From positions 1 through 64,000 of the forward strand of contig JAJPIM010000008.1 of the NCBI GenBank assembly GCA_021324775.1: a stretch of DNA of 64,000 bases, read 5' to 3'. This document shows positions 51,419 through 61,886 of the stretch, piece after piece; position 1 is the first letter of the stretch, and every line of letters begins with the position of its first letter. The translations under genes were made by a program, and so were the position numbers. The DNA comes from Gemmatimonadota bacterium. Lineage in GTDB: Bacteria > Gemmatimonadota > Gemmatimonadetes > Gemmatimonadales > Gemmatimonadaceae. The notes under the pieces are model-generated. The model saw only the letters and a list, made by a program, of their open reading frames with translations. It ran no database searches and was not told the DNA's origin.

Positions 51419-54184
51419 ATGTCCGCGCCCTCCGAGACGCCGCTCATGCAGCAATACCGTGAGATCAAGTCCCGGCACCGGGACGCGATCCTGCTGTTTC
51501 GGATGGGCGACTTCTACGAGATGTTCTATGAAGACGCCGAAGTGGGGTCCCGGGCCCTCGGGCTGACTCTGACGGCGCGGAACAACGGTGGCGCCGCCGC
51601 GGTGCCGCTCGCGGGTGTGCCCGCCAAAGCGGTGAGTGAGTACGTGCGGCGCCTGATCCAGCAGGGCTTCCGCGTCGCGATCTGCGACCAGGTCGAGGAT
51701 CCGAAGTCCGCGAAGGGTGTCGTGCGCCGGGAGGTGACCGAGACGATCACACCCGGTGCCGCGTTCGCGGACGAGCTGCTGGAATCCGTTCGCAACAACT
51801 TCCTGTGCGCCGTGGCGTCCGGTCCTGAGACCGCCGCCGGCGTGAGCGGCAAACCGGTGTCACCGGAGCGCGGCCGGGACGCGGCGCGCGTGCTCGGCAT
51901 TGCGGCGGCCGATGTCTCGACGGGAGAATTCCGGATCGCGACGGTGCCGTGGGCCGATTCCCCGGCGGTTCTCGCGCGTCTCGTGCACCGCGAGCTGCTG
52001 GTGAGCCGGGGCGGCGCACTGCCGCCGGGTCTCCGCATGGACGGCGTGCTGCTGACGGAGCGCGAGGGGTGGGAGTTCGACACCGCGGGCGGGAGCGAGG
52101 AACTCACGCGCCAATACGGGGTCGCCTCCCTCGAGGGGTTCGGCATCGGCGCGGAGGATGCGGTCGCGGTGGGCGCGGCGGGCGCCCTTCTGCGGTACCT
52201 GCGGGAGCTGCAGCCGGCGGGTGTGCCACACCTGGCGCGTCCAGTGGTCGAGCGGCCGTCGGGCACGATCCCGATCGACGACATGACGCGCCGCAATCTG
52301 GAGCTCGTGGAGTCGCTGCGTGGTGGCGACGGGGAGGGCACGCTCATCGATGTCCTCGACCGAACCCAGACGCCGATGGGGGCGCGGCTGCTGCGCCAGT
52401 GGATTCTGGCGCCGCTGGCCGGCCGGGCGGCGATCGAGGAGCGGTTGGACCGCGTGGGGGCGCTGGTCGCGGATTCGCTCGCCCGCCAGGTGCTTCGTGG
52501 TGCCCTCGACGGGGTGCGTGATCTGGAGCGGCTCGCGGTGAAGGCTGCCGCGGGGCGCGCGACGCCGCGCGAGTTGCGGGCGCTGGGCGACACGATCGCA
52601 CGTTTGCCGGCGGTCGCCGCCGCGGTCGCGCGAATCGGCCTCACGGACAGTCTCCCGCGCACGCCGGGCGCTGGTGCCGGGAGCGGCGATGGCGTGCGGC
52701 CGGCGGTGGGCGTCCCCGCCGCGGATCCGTTCGCCCGGCTCAAGGCGAGCTGGGATGGCTGCGGCGATGTCAGCGAGCCGATCCTCCGCCTGCTGGTCGA
52801 GCGGCCACCGGCCGCGGTCGGCGACGAGCCGACGATCGCGGCGGGTGTGGATCCGCTGCTCGACGAGCTCCGCGGACTGCGTGACGGTGGCAAGGACGGG
52901 ATTGCGGAGATCCAGGCGGCCGAGCGCGCGCGCACGGGCATCTCATCGCTCAAGGTCGGGTACAATCGTGTCTTCGGTTACTACATCGAAGTCACGAACA
53001 CGCATCGCGAGGCGATCCCATCCGACTACCAGCGGCGGCAGACGTTGACGGGGGCGGAGCGCTACGTCACGCCGGCGCTCAAGGAATACGAAGAGCGTGT
53101 GTTGTCGGCGGCCGAGCGGATCGAGGTGCGGGAGCGTGCGCTGTTCGAGGCGGCCCGCGCGGCGGCAGGGCGCGAGGCATCCCGGCTCCAGGGCGTGGCG
53201 CGACTGGTCGCGGAGCTCGATGTATTCACCGCGCTCGCGGAGGTCGCCGAGCGCGAGCGGTACACCCGGCCGGTGATGACCGATGACTTCAGCCTCGAGA
53301 TCACGGCGGGGAGGCACCCGGTGGTCGAGCGGATGATGCCGCGGGAGCAATTCATTCCCAACGACGTGCGGCTCACGCCCGCGGCCCGCGTGATCATTTT
53401 GACCGGTCCCAACATGGCAGGAAAGTCCACGATCCTGCGGCAGGTGGGGCTCATCGTGCTGCTCGCGCACATCGGCAGTTACGTGCCCGCTGCGTCCGCG
53501 ACGATCGGCGTGACGGACCGCCTGTTCACGCGCGTCGGCGCCAGCGACAACCTGGTGCGTGGGCAATCCACCTTCATGGTGGAGATGTCCGAGACGAGCG
53601 CGATCCTGCATACGGCCACCGCGCGCAGCCTCGTGCTGCTGGACGAGATCGGACGGGGAACGTCGACATACGATGGCGTGTCGATCGCCTGGGCGGTGAC
53701 CGAGCACCTGCATAGCGTGACCGGGTGCAAAACGGTGTTCGCGACGCACTACCACGAGTTGGCGCAGCTCGCGGACGAGCTGGATGCCGTGCGCAACTTC
53801 AACGTGTCCGTGCGAGAGGTGGCCGACCGCGTGCTGTTCCTCCACCGGATGGAGCCAGGCCGTGCCGACCGGTCGTACGGCATCGAGGTCGGCCGCCTGG
53901 CCGGCTTGCCCGATGCCGTGCTGCGGCGCGCGCGGGAAGTGCTCCGCCAGCTCGAAGGCGAGCAGTGGGCTGCCGCGCTGGGGGCGTCGCGCGGCGGCGG
54001 ACATTCGCCCGAGCGTGCCGCCGCACCAGCCCCACGGGCTGGCCCCGCCGACCAACTGCCGCTGTTTTCGCCCGCCACCGATCCCATCGTGGCGAAGCTC
54101 GCCGCCATCGATCCGAACGCCATGACGCCGCTCGATGCGCTCACCCTGCTGGCAGCGCTCGCGCGCGACGCCCGGATGGCGTGA
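51419..54184 (+). CDS. mutS: DNA mismatch repair protein MutS
   Basis: 921-residue mismatch recognition ATPase. The mismatch-contact Phe32-Tyr33-Glu34 lies in RMGDFYEMFYEDA, Walker A GPNMAGKST begins at Gly663, and Walker B is LVLLDEIGRGTSTYDG. The C-terminal region ends in DALTLLAALA, the MutS helix-turn-helix. ATG at 51419 chosen; GTG at 51410 is possible, and a longer frame to 51179 overlaps the amidohydrolase. No mutL is adjacent. Confidence 0.96.
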   Translation: MSAPSETPLMQQYREIKSRHRDAILLFRMGDFYEMFYEDAEVGSRALGLTLTARNNGGAAAVPLAGVPAKAVSEYVRRLIQQGFRVAICDQVEDPKSAKGVVRREVTETITPGAAFADELLESVRNNFLCAVASGPETAAGVSGKPVSPERGRDAARVLGIAAADVSTGEFRIATVPWADSPAVLARLVHRELLVSRGGALPPGLRMDGVLLTEREGWEFDTAGGSEELTRQYGVASLEGFGIGAEDAVAVGAAGALLRYLRELQPAGVPHLARPVVERPSGTIPIDDMTRRNLELVESLRGGDGEGTLIDVLDRTQTPMGARLLRQWILAPLAGRAAIEERLDRVGALVADSLARQVLRGALDGVRDLERLAVKAAAGRATPRELRALGDTIARLPAVAAAVARIGLTDSLPRTPGAGAGSGDGVRPAVGVPAADPFARLKASWDGCGDVSEPILRLLVERPPAAVGDEPTIAAGVDPLLDELRGLRDGGKDGIAEIQAAERARTGISSLKVGYNRVFGYYIEVTNTHREAIPSDYQRRQTLTGAERYVTPALKEYEERVLSAAERIEVRERALFEAARAAAGREASRLQGVARLVAELDVFTALAEVAERERYTRPVMTDDFSLEITAGRHPVVERMMPREQFIPNDVRLTPAARVIILTGPNMAGKSTILRQVGLIVLLAHIGSYVPAASATIGVTDRLFTRVGASDNLVRGQSTFMVEMSETSAILHTATARSLVLLDEIGRGTSTYDGVSIAWAVTEHLHSVTGCKTVFATHYHELAQLADELDAVRNFNVSVREVADRVLFLHRMEPGRADRSYGIEVGRLAGLPDAVLRRAREVLRQLEGEQWAAALGASRGGGHSPERAAAPAPRAGPADQLPLFSPATDPIVAKLAAIDPNAMTPLDALTLLAALARDARMA

Positions 54185-54325
54185 GGGGCGCGGCCCCGGT
54201 CGCGAACCCCGTGCCCGGGGCGCATATTTCGGGACGGCGCGCGGATACCCGGCGCCGGTGACTCGTTCACACTACCGAATCCACCACGCGGGAGCAGGCG
54301 CAGAGCGCCACCGCGTGCGACGCCG

Positions 54326-55468
54326 ATGTCTGATACGATAGCACAACAATCCGGGCCCGGATCTCCGCCAGTCGTGCCATTGCGGCGGACACCGCTGGCG
54401 GACCGGCACATCGCGCTCGGCGCGAAGATGGTGCCCTTCGCGGGGTATCTGATGCCGGTCCAGTACCCTGGCGGCATCACCGCGGAGCATGCGGCCGTCC
54501 GCGAGCGGTGCGGCCTGTTCGACGTCAGCCATATGGGTGAGTTCGACATCCGCGGGCCGGACGCGGTCGCGTTCGCGGCGTATGTCACCTCCAACGACGT
54601 GCGGGCACTCGCGATCGGGCAGGTGCAATACTCCGCGATCCTGAATGCGCGCGGCACGATCGAGGATGACTGCCTGGTCTACCGGTTCGCCGACCGCATC
54701 ATGCTGGTCGTGAACGCCGCGAATCGCGAAAAGGACTGGCAGGCGCTGCACGCCTCCTTCGCGGCATCCGCGCAGCGCTTCAATTGCACGCTCACGGACG
54801 CCAGCGACTCCATCGCGCTGCTCGCACTCCAGGGACCGCAGGCTCAGCGGATCCTGCAACCGCTGGCCGAGACGGACCTCGCCGCGATCCGCTACTACTG
54901 GTTCGTGGAGACCGTCGTCGCCGGCGTCCCCGTGATTCTCTCGCGCACGGGATACACGGGAGAGGACGGTTTCGAGCTCTACGCAGCGGCTGACGACGCT
55001 GTGCGGCTGTGGGACGCGCTGATGCGGCCGGGTGACGTCACGCCCGCCGGACTCGGAGCGCGGGACAGCCTCCGCCTCGAGATGGGGATGGCGCTCTACG
55101 GCCACGAGATCGACGACACGACGACTCCGCTCGAGGCGAACCTCGGTTGGATCGTCAAGCTGAAGAAGGGAGATTTCGTGGGGCGGGACGCGCTGGTCGC
55201 GCAGAAGGCCGCCGGCATCCGGCGCCGGCTCGTGGGGTTCGCCATGGCCGAGCGTGCGTTCCCCCGGCAGGGGTATCCGGTGTATCACGCGGGCGTGGGC
55301 AGTGGTCTGGTCTGCAGCGGAACCGTCAGCCCGACGCTCGGTTTCGGCATCGGCACGTGTTACGTGCCGGTGGACGCGGCCGTTCCAGGAACCGCCCTGG
55401 AGATCGAGGTGCGCGGCAAACGGATCGGGGCGACGATCGTCCAGTTGCCGTTCTACACGCGAAAGTAA
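54326..55468 (+). CDS. gcvT: Glycine cleavage system T protein
   Basis: 380-residue aminomethyltransferase that takes the methylene group from the lipoyl H protein to tetrahydrofolate. Motifs include FDVSHMGEFDIRGPDA, RTGYTGEDGFELY and GLGARDSLRLEMGM. It is followed after 45 bp by gcvP; no gcvH lies between them. It shows that a folate-based C1 system coexists with the H4MPT route. Confidence 0.95.
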   Translation: MSDTIAQQSGPGSPPVVPLRRTPLADRHIALGAKMVPFAGYLMPVQYPGGITAEHAAVRERCGLFDVSHMGEFDIRGPDAVAFAAYVTSNDVRALAIGQVQYSAILNARGTIEDDCLVYRFADRIMLVVNAANREKDWQALHASFAASAQRFNCTLTDASDSIALLALQGPQAQRILQPLAETDLAAIRYYWFVETVVAGVPVILSRTGYTGEDGFELYAAADDAVRLWDALMRPGDVTPAGLGARDSLRLEMGMALYGHEIDDTTTPLEANLGWIVKLKKGDFVGRDALVAQKAAGIRRRLVGFAMAERAFPRQGYPVYHAGVGSGLVCSGTVSPTLGFGIGTCYVPVDAAVPGTALEIEVRGKRIGATIVQLPFYTRK

Positions 55469-55513
55469 GAACAGACGACGGCGCCGAAGAGTGGAGAGAG
55501 GAGACAGGAGACG

Positions 55514-58500
55514 ATGAGTACCACGATGACCCCCAGTGGCGGCGCGCGAACCGTGCGCGGGCCCGGACCGCTCACCGACGCGGACAGCTTCGTCCCGCGG
55601 CACATCGGGCCGCGGCCCCACGATGTCGAGGCGATGGCGCGGTATCTCGGGTACGACTCGCTCGACGCGCTGATCGACGCGGCGGTACCGGAGACCATCC
55701 GGTTCCGCCGGCCGCTGGGGCTCGGGCGGGGCCGGAGCGAGATCGAGGCGCTGCGATCGTTCCGCCAGGTCGCCGGCCGGAACCAGATCTTCCGCTCGTT
55801 CATCGGGCTGGGCTACTACGCGTGCCTCACGCCGCCCGTCATCCAGCGCAACATCCTCGAGAATCCGGCGTGGTACACGGCGTATACGCCCTATCAGGCG
55901 GAGATCGCTCAGGGCCGCCTGGAAGCGCTGCTGAACTTCCAGACGATGGTGATCGATCTCACCGGGCTGCCGGTGGCCAACGCGTCGCTCCTCGACGAGG
56001 CGACGTCGGCGGCCGAGGCTATGGGCGTCGCGTGGAACACCCGTGGGACTCACGAACGCAACATCTTTTTCGTGTCCCGCGACTGTCACCCGCAGACGAT
56101 CGAAGTGCTCCGGACTCGCGCGAAGGCGCATGGCATCCTCGTGGTGGTGGGCGATTATCGCACCTTCGCGTTCGGACCCGCGGTCTTCGGCGCGCTCGTC
56201 CAGTATCCGGCGAGCGACGGGGCGGTCGCCGACTTCAGCACCTTGCGCGCGACGCTCGATGGCGGAGTCGCGCCGGCGGGCGGGGCCGCGCAACAAGCCA
56301 CGGGAACGGCGGGACGGGATGCCCGGCACGCGGCCGAAGTCCCGCTCCTGGTCGTCGCGGCGGATCTGCTGAGCCTGACGCTCCTCAAGCCTCCGGGCGA
56401 ATGGGGGGCGGACATCGCCGTGGGGAGCACACAGCGGTTCGGCGTGCCGCTCGGGTACGGCGGCCCGCACGCGGCGTACTTCGCATGCCGCGAGAATCTC
56501 ACGCGCCAGATGCCGGGGCGCATCATCGGCGTGTCGCGCGACGCCGACGGCCGTCCCGCGCTGCGCATGGCGCTCCAGACCCGCGAGCAGCATATCCGCC
56601 GCGAGAAGGCGACGAGCAACGTGTGTACCTCGCAGGTGCTGCTCGCGGTCATGGCGAGCATGTACGCCGTCTGGCACGGCCCAGTGGGGCTGCGCCGGAT
56701 CGCCGAGCGCATTCACCGGCTGGCCGTGGCGTTCGCGGAAGGGATGCGCCGGCTCGGCTACGTCGTGACGCACGACGTGTACTTCGACACCGTCCGGGTG
56801 GAGCTGGGCCGCCGCAAGCTGAGCGAGCTGCTTCGCGAGGCGCGCGCCCAGATGATCAACGTGCGCGTGCTGGCCGATGACGATGGGCCGCCGGCGGTGA
56901 GCGTCTCGATTCAGGAGACGACCACGCTCCGCGACATGGCGGATCTCTTCGCGGTGTTCAACGGCGGCCTGCCGGCCTCGTTCACGCCCGACCAGTTAGC
57001 GGATGAAGTCCGGGCCGAGTTGCCTGAGCGCGTCGCGCGCCAGAGCACGTATCTCACGCACCCGGTGTTCAACCGTTACCAGTCGGAGACCGAGATGCTG
57101 CGCTACATCCGGCGCCTCGAATCCCGCGACCTGTCGCTCACGACGTCGATGATCCCGCTCGGCTCCTGCACGATGAAGCTGAACGCCACGGCCGAGATGC
57201 TACCCATCACGTGGCGCGACCTGTCACGCATCCATCCGTTCGCGCCGCGCGAGCAGACCGACGGCTATTCCATCCTGTTCGAGCGGCTCGAGCACGCGCT
57301 GGCCGAGATCACGGGACTGCCGGCGATCTCGCTGCAGCCCAATGCCGGCTCGCAGGGTGAATACGCGGGGCTTCTGGTGATCCGCCGGCATCACGAATCA
57401 CGGGGCGAAGGCCGCACGCGCACGGTGTGCCTGATCCCGCAGTCGGCCCACGGCACCAATCCCGCGAGCGCCGTCATGGCGGGGCTTCGCGTGGTGGTGG
57501 TGAAGACCGACGTGCGCGGCAATGTGGATCTGACCGACCTGCGAGCGAAAGCGACCCTCCACGGTGCGGAACTCGCGGCCCTGATGATCACGTATCCTTC
57601 GACCCACGGCGTATTCGAGGAAGGGATCCGCGAGGTCTGCGACATCGTTCACGCGGCGGGGGGACAGGTGTACCTCGACGGCGCGAACATGAACGCCATG
57701 GTCGGTCTTTGCCGGCCCGGCGACATCGGGGCGGATGTCTGTCATCTCAATCTCCACAAAACATTCTGCATCCCGCATGGCGGCGGCGGCCCGGGGATGG
57801 GGCCGATCGCCGTGGCGGCGCATCTTGCGCCCTATCTCCCCGGGCACCCGCTGGCCGATGTCGGTGGCGTCGAAGGTATCGGTCCGGTCTCTGCCGCTCC
57901 CTGGGGGAGCGCGAGCATCCTGCCGATCTCGTACATGTACATTGATCTCATGGGTGCCGAGGGTCTCGCGCGCGCGACGAAAGTCGCGATCCTCAATGCC
58001 AACTACGTTGCGCGGCGGCTCGAGACGTTCTACCCGGTGCTGTACAAGGGCACCCGCGGGCTGGTGGCGCACGAGTGCATCGTCGACACCCGCCCCTACA
58101 AGGCATCGGCCGGCGTCGACGTCGAGGACATCGCCAAACGCCTCATGGACTACGGATTCCACGCGCCGACCGTGTCGTTCCCGGTGGCTGGCACGCTGAT
58201 GGTCGAGCCGACGGAAAGCGAATCGAAGGAAGAGCTCGACCGCTTTTGCGACGCGATGATCGCGATCCGCGAAGAGATCCGGGAGATCGAGGAAGGACGC
58301 GCGGACCGCCAGCACAATGTGTTGAAGCGGGCGCCGCACACTCTGGAGCAGGTCGTGTCGAGCGGATGGGACCGCCCATATACGCGCGAGAAGGCGGCAT
58401 TTCCGGCGCCGTGGACGCGGCTGCACAAGTTCTGGCCTTCGGTCGCGCGGATCGACAGCGCGTTCGGCGACCGGACGCTGGTGTGTAGCTGCCCTCCGGC

Positions 58501-58567
58501 CGAGGCGTACGCGGAGGAAGCGGCGCCGCCGACGGGACCTTCACGTCCCGTGCCCGCGCCGTCGTGA
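55514..58567 (+). CDS. gcvP: Glycine dehydrogenase (decarboxylating), P protein
   Basis: 1017-residue PLP enzyme in the fused single-chain form (not split alpha/beta). It decarboxylates glycine and passes the aminomethyl group to the H protein. The PLP lysine is Lys749 in [16 protein letters not shown] strong GA-rich Shine-Dalgarno precedes the ATG. The C-terminal tail (about 20 residues, [15 protein letters not shown]) is low-complexity. Confidence 0.96.
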   Translation: MSTTMTPSGGARTVRGPGPLTDADSFVPRHIGPRPHDVEAMARYLGYDSLDALIDAAVPETIRFRRPLGLGRGRSEIEALRSFRQVAGRNQIFRSFIGLGYYACLTPPVIQRNILENPAWYTAYTPYQAEIAQGRLEALLNFQTMVIDLTGLPVANASLLDEATSAAEAMGVAWNTRGTHERNIFFVSRDCHPQTIEVLRTRAKAHGILVVVGDYRTFAFGPAVFGALVQYPASDGAVADFSTLRATLDGGVAPAGGAAQQATGTAGRDARHAAEVPLLVVAADLLSLTLLKPPGEWGADIAVGSTQRFGVPLGYGGPHAAYFACRENLTRQMPGRIIGVSRDADGRPALRMALQTREQHIRREKATSNVCTSQVLLAVMASMYAVWHGPVGLRRIAERIHRLAVAFAEGMRRLGYVVTHDVYFDTVRVELGRRKLSELLREARAQMINVRVLADDDGPPAVSVSIQETTTLRDMADLFAVFNGGLPASFTPDQLADEVRAELPERVARQSTYLTHPVFNRYQSETEMLRYIRRLESRDLSLTTSMIPLGSCTMKLNATAEMLPITWRDLSRIHPFAPREQTDGYSILFERLEHALAEITGLPAISLQPNAGSQGEYAGLLVIRRHHESRGEGRTRTVCLIPQSAHGTNPASAVMAGLRVVVVKTDVRGNVDLTDLRAKATLHGAELAALMITYPSTHGVFEEGIREVCDIVHAAGGQVYLDGANMNAMVGLCRPGDIGADVCHLNLHKTFCIPHGGGGPGMGPIAVAAHLAPYLPGHPLADVGGVEGIGPVSAAPWGSASILPISYMYIDLMGAEGLARATKVAILNANYVARRLETFYPVLYKGTRGLVAHECIVDTRPYKASAGVDVEDIAKRLMDYGFHAPTVSFPVAGTLMVEPTESESKEELDRFCDAMIAIREEIREIEEGRADRQHNVLKRAPHTLEQVVSSGWDRPYTREKAAFPAPWTRLHKFWPSVARIDSAFGDRTLVCSCPPAEAYAEEAAPPTGPSRPVPAPS

Positions 58568-58589
58568 CGCCTGTCGTGAGACGCCTGTC

Positions 58590-59123
58590 GTGAGACGCAT
58601 GGTGATGGCTGGAGCACCCCGGCCGATCCGCCGGAGCGGGCGGGTGATCCCGGCCGCGGTCTTGGCCGTTGCGCTGGCCCTCGCGGGCTGTATCACGCAG
58701 GACGACGCCAGGAAACTGGTCTCGGATCTCCAGGAATCGCAGACGTCGCGTCCGGATGTCCCGCCGATGATGCTCACGCGCGATCCGATCCGGTATCCCG
58801 CGTCGATGTACGGGCAGCACGCGCAGGGCAACGTGACGTTGCGCATCTTCATCGACGCGGTCGGGCGGGTGCATCCCGAGTCCACACAGGTCGTCGAGTC
58901 GTCGGGCGTGCCGGCGTTCGATTCCGCGGCCGTCTCGGGCGTGCGCGATCTGCAATTCACGCCTGCGAAACGCAAAGGAACGGCCGTTGCGGTGTCGGTC
59001 CTGTTCCCGGTGTACTTCCGGCATCCGCAAGGGGCGCCTGTCCCGGGCGACAGCGTGTTGCATCGCGGCGAACACCCGGCGGCCGCCCCGGGCGGCGCGG
59101 CCGGCGACACCACGAGGAGGTAG
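58590..59123 (+). CDS. TonB C-terminal domain lipoprotein
   Basis: 177-residue protein with a hydrophobic segment ending in a lipobox (LALAGC) and a TonB-C-like domain (PIRYPASMYGQHAQGNVTLR, then IFIDAVGRVHPES, VRDLQFTPAKRKG). It lacks a TonB membrane helix plus Pro-rich spacer, so it is not a classical TonB. GTG at 58590; an ATG at 58599 would also work. Followed closely by the CBS gene. Confidence 0.86.
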   Translation: MRRMVMAGAPRPIRRSGRVIPAAVLAVALALAGCITQDDARKLVSDLQESQTSRPDVPPMMLTRDPIRYPASMYGQHAQGNVTLRIFIDAVGRVHPESTQVVESSGVPAFDSAAVSGVRDLQFTPAKRKGTAVAVSVLFPVYFRHPQGAPVPGDSVLHRGEHPAAAPGGAAGDTTRR

Positions 59124-59124
59124 C

Positions 59125-60642
59125 GTGGCTCGGCGAAGCGGAGGGGGGCAAGCGACCGGCGGCGATACCGCGGGGCCTCCCGTGGGCCATCCGGCCGGCG
59201 CGACGCGGCGGATCACGCCCACGGGCCGCCAGACCGTGCGCGGCCACGTGGAGCGCAACCGGCGCCCGTACGATACGGTGCTGGAGACCATCGGCTGGAC
59301 ACCGCTCATCAGGCTCAATCGCGTCACGCGGGGCATCGTGACGCCGGTCTACGGCAAGGCCGAGTTCTACAACCCGGGCGGTTCGGTGAAGGACCGCATC
59401 GGCATGCCGATCATCGAGCAGGCCGAGCGGGAGGGCGCGCTCAAGCCGGGCGGGACGATCGTAGAGGGCACGAGCGGCAACACGGGGGTCGGGCTGGCGA
59501 TCGCCGCCGCCCTCAAGGGTTACAAGTGCATCTTCACGATGCCGGACAAGATGTCGCAGGAAAAAGTCCGGCTGCTCAAGGCATTCGGCGCCGAGGTGAT
59601 CGTGACGCCGACGGCGGTTCCCCCGGACCATCCCGACCACTACGTCATCATGGCGCGGCGGATCGCCGCCGAGACGCCGAACGCGATCCTGGCCGACCAG
59701 TTCTACAATCAGGCCAACCCGGACGCGCATTACGCGACGACCGGACCCGAGCTGTGGGAGCAGACCAGCGGCCGCATCACGCATTTCGTGGCGGCCGCGG
59801 GTACGGGCGGGACCATCACAGGCGTGGGGCGATACCTCAAGGAGCAGAACCGCCGCATCCGCGTGATCGCGGGCGATCCGGCCGGCTCGATTCTGGCCGA
59901 GGCGTGGCGAAGCAAGGGCACGAGTGTACCAGAGGGGTCGCCTTACAAAGTCGAAGGCATCGGCCAGGACAAGATTCCAGGCACCCTCGATCTCGGCGTG
60001 ATCGACGAGTTCCACACGGTGAGCGACCGCGAGAGCTTCGCGATGGCGCGGCGGCTGACCCGGGAAGAGGGGTTGTTCGTGGGGGGATCGTCCGGACTGA
60101 TCACGCACGTGGCCCTGCAGATCGCGCGCGAAGTGAACGACCCCGATGCGTGCGTCGTCACCTTCCTGTGCGACACGGGCGAGCGCTATCTGTCGAAGCT
60201 GTACAGCGACGAGTGGATGCGTGAGAACCAGATGCTCGACCCCGATCGCGTAACCCTGGGAGACGTCATGAAGGGCAAGGATGGCGCGCAGCCGCCGGTC
60301 GTGACCGTGGCCCCTGCGACGACGGTGCGGCAGGCGCTCCGGCTCATGAGCCTTCACGATGTGTCGCAGCTTCCCGTCATGGATCGCGAGCGATGCGTCG
60401 GATCGGTGACAGACTGGTCGCTGTCGGCCAAGAGCCTCGCGGACGCCAAGGTGCTCGACGCGACAGTGAGCGACGTCATGGATGCGCCATTCCCGGCAGT
60501 CGACGCCAACCGGCCGGCCGATTCCGTCGTCAAGCTGCTGTCGAAGACCAGTCCGGCCGTGCTCGTGACGAATCCGGGCGGGACGGCGGTGCAGGGCATC
60601 GTGACCCGATCCGACCTCCTGCATTTCCTGATGGCGCGATAG
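59125..60642 (+). CDS. Cystathionine beta-synthase-type PLP enzyme
   Basis: 505-residue protein: fold type II PLP domain with Lys89 in NPGGSVKDRIG and the phosphate loop AAGTGGTITG, followed by two CBS domains (about 375-505, VTVAPATTVRQALRLMS and VMDAPFPAVDANRPAD). The PLP-plus-CBS architecture and GRDPAGS-like IAGDPAGSILAEA favour cystathionine beta-synthase over cysteine synthase. A 45-residue Gly/Arg-rich leader precedes it. GTG start preceded by GAGGAGG. Confidence 0.88.
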   Translation: MARRSGGGQATGGDTAGPPVGHPAGATRRITPTGRQTVRGHVERNRRPYDTVLETIGWTPLIRLNRVTRGIVTPVYGKAEFYNPGGSVKDRIGMPIIEQAEREGALKPGGTIVEGTSGNTGVGLAIAAALKGYKCIFTMPDKMSQEKVRLLKAFGAEVIVTPTAVPPDHPDHYVIMARRIAAETPNAILADQFYNQANPDAHYATTGPELWEQTSGRITHFVAAAGTGGTITGVGRYLKEQNRRIRVIAGDPAGSILAEAWRSKGTSVPEGSPYKVEGIGQDKIPGTLDLGVIDEFHTVSDRESFAMARRLTREEGLFVGGSSGLITHVALQIAREVNDPDACVVTFLCDTGERYLSKLYSDEWMRENQMLDPDRVTLGDVMKGKDGAQPPVVTVAPATTVRQALRLMSLHDVSQLPVMDRERCVGSVTDWSLSAKSLADAKVLDATVSDVMDAPFPAVDANRPADSVVKLLSKTSPAVLVTNPGGTAVQGIVTRSDLLHFLMAR

Positions 60643-60644
60643 CC

Positions 60645-61658
60645 GTGAAGATCACGGTGATTCTGGGAGGCGCCTCATCGGAGCGCGATGTGTCGCTGGC
60701 GTCCGGTTTTCGCGTCATCGATGCGCTGCGGTCGGCCGGGCATCAAGTCTCGGCGCTCGATCCCGTGAGCGGACTCCTTCGTCCGTCGGCGGAGATGGCG
60801 TTGCGCTCGGCGGGAATGAAAACGGAGCCGCCGTCGCTGGCCGAGCTGGCGAAACTCGGCGGTGCACAGCACCGTGAGGTCTCCCCCGAGGTCGTGCTCC
60901 GGAGCGAAGTCCGGGAGGCCGATGTCGTCTTCCTCGCACTGCATGGCGGGCAGGGTGAAGACGGCACCATCCAGGCAATGCTCGATTCCGTGGGCGTGGC
61001 GTACACCGGCAGCGGGCATCTCGCCAGCGCGCTGGCCATGGACAAGGACCTGTCCAAGATCCTGTTTCGCGAGGCGGGAGTCGGGACCGCGGAGTGGCTG
61101 ATGGCGCCTGCCACGGACCACGCGGTGGAGCGGACGCTGGGTTATCCGGTCATCGTCAAGCCGTCCAAGCAGGGATCGACCGTGGGGTTGACCGTCGTGC
61201 GGGAGCGGGCGGCGCTTCAGGGCGCCATCGCCACCGCGTACCAGTACGATGACGAAGTGATGATCGAGCGGTTCATCCCCGGACGTGAGCTGACCGTCGG
61301 CGTGCTTGGCGACGAGGCGCTGCCAGCCGGCGAGATATTCCCAAAGCACGAGATCTACGATTATGAGTGCAAGTACACGACAGGGATGGCGAGCGAGGAG
61401 TTCCCGGCCTGTGTGACAACGGAGGAAGCGGCGGCACTGCGTGACCAGGCGTTGCGGGCGTTTCGCGCGCTCAAACTACGGGGGTATGCCCGGATCGACT
61501 TCCGGCTGGATCCGTCGGGCGGACTGTACTGCCTGGAGGCGAACACGCTCCCGGGCTTGACCGAACTGAGCCTCATGCCACAGGCCGCAGCGGCGCGCGG
61601 ACTGTCATTCGTGCAGTTGTGCGAGCGCATCGTGGCGATCGCGACCGGCGGGCGGTAG
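60645..61658 (+). CDS. ddl: D-alanine--D-alanine ligase
   Basis: 337-residue ATP-grasp ligase for peptidoglycan precursor synthesis. N-terminal ITVILGGASSERDVSLASG, LALHGGQGEDGTIQ, PVIVKPSKQGSTVGLTVV and C-terminal LEANTLPGLTELSLMPQAA are characteristic. GTG at 60645 lies two bases after the CBS gene stop; the longer upstream frame overlaps that gene. It belongs to the same plus-strand run. Confidence 0.95.
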   Translation: MKITVILGGASSERDVSLASGFRVIDALRSAGHQVSALDPVSGLLRPSAEMALRSAGMKTEPPSLAELAKLGGAQHREVSPEVVLRSEVREADVVFLALHGGQGEDGTIQAMLDSVGVAYTGSGHLASALAMDKDLSKILFREAGVGTAEWLMAPATDHAVERTLGYPVIVKPSKQGSTVGLTVVRERAALQGAIATAYQYDDEVMIERFIPGRELTVGVLGDEALPAGEIFPKHEIYDYECKYTTGMASEEFPACVTTEEAAALRDQALRAFRALKLRGYARIDFRLDPSGGLYCLEANTLPGLTELSLMPQAAAARGLSFVQLCERIVAIATGGR

Positions 61659-61886
61659 CCGGCATTCCGCGGTTGGGCGCCAGCGCGCGGCGCCGGCCGG
61701 TCCGGACAGTCTCGCGCCGTGACCGGCCGCGCGCGCGGGTCGTCGCTCCGCGAGTGGTGCGCCGGGACAGGCCAGGCGGCAGGAACGGGCGCGTGGCAAC
61801 CGTGTTACACTACATACGGTCGTTGCCCGAGCGACTCGCGGCCGGCGCCACGACCTTCGCATTCCGACCGCTGACCACGCCCGCCG
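61659..61886. other. Intergenic gap upstream of the rhomboid gene
   Basis: 228 bp. TACACT at 61806-61811 could be a -10 element about 75 bp before the rhomboid ATG, but no matching -35 was found. Nothing else supportable. Confidence 0.25.

Noticed and set aside
54272-56773. Minus-strand open frame of more than 800 codons opposite gcvT and gcvP
   Set aside because: Its translation is Arg/His/Val-rich with no recognisable motif. gcvT and gcvP on the plus strand are clear, so this is a high-GC antisense shadow.
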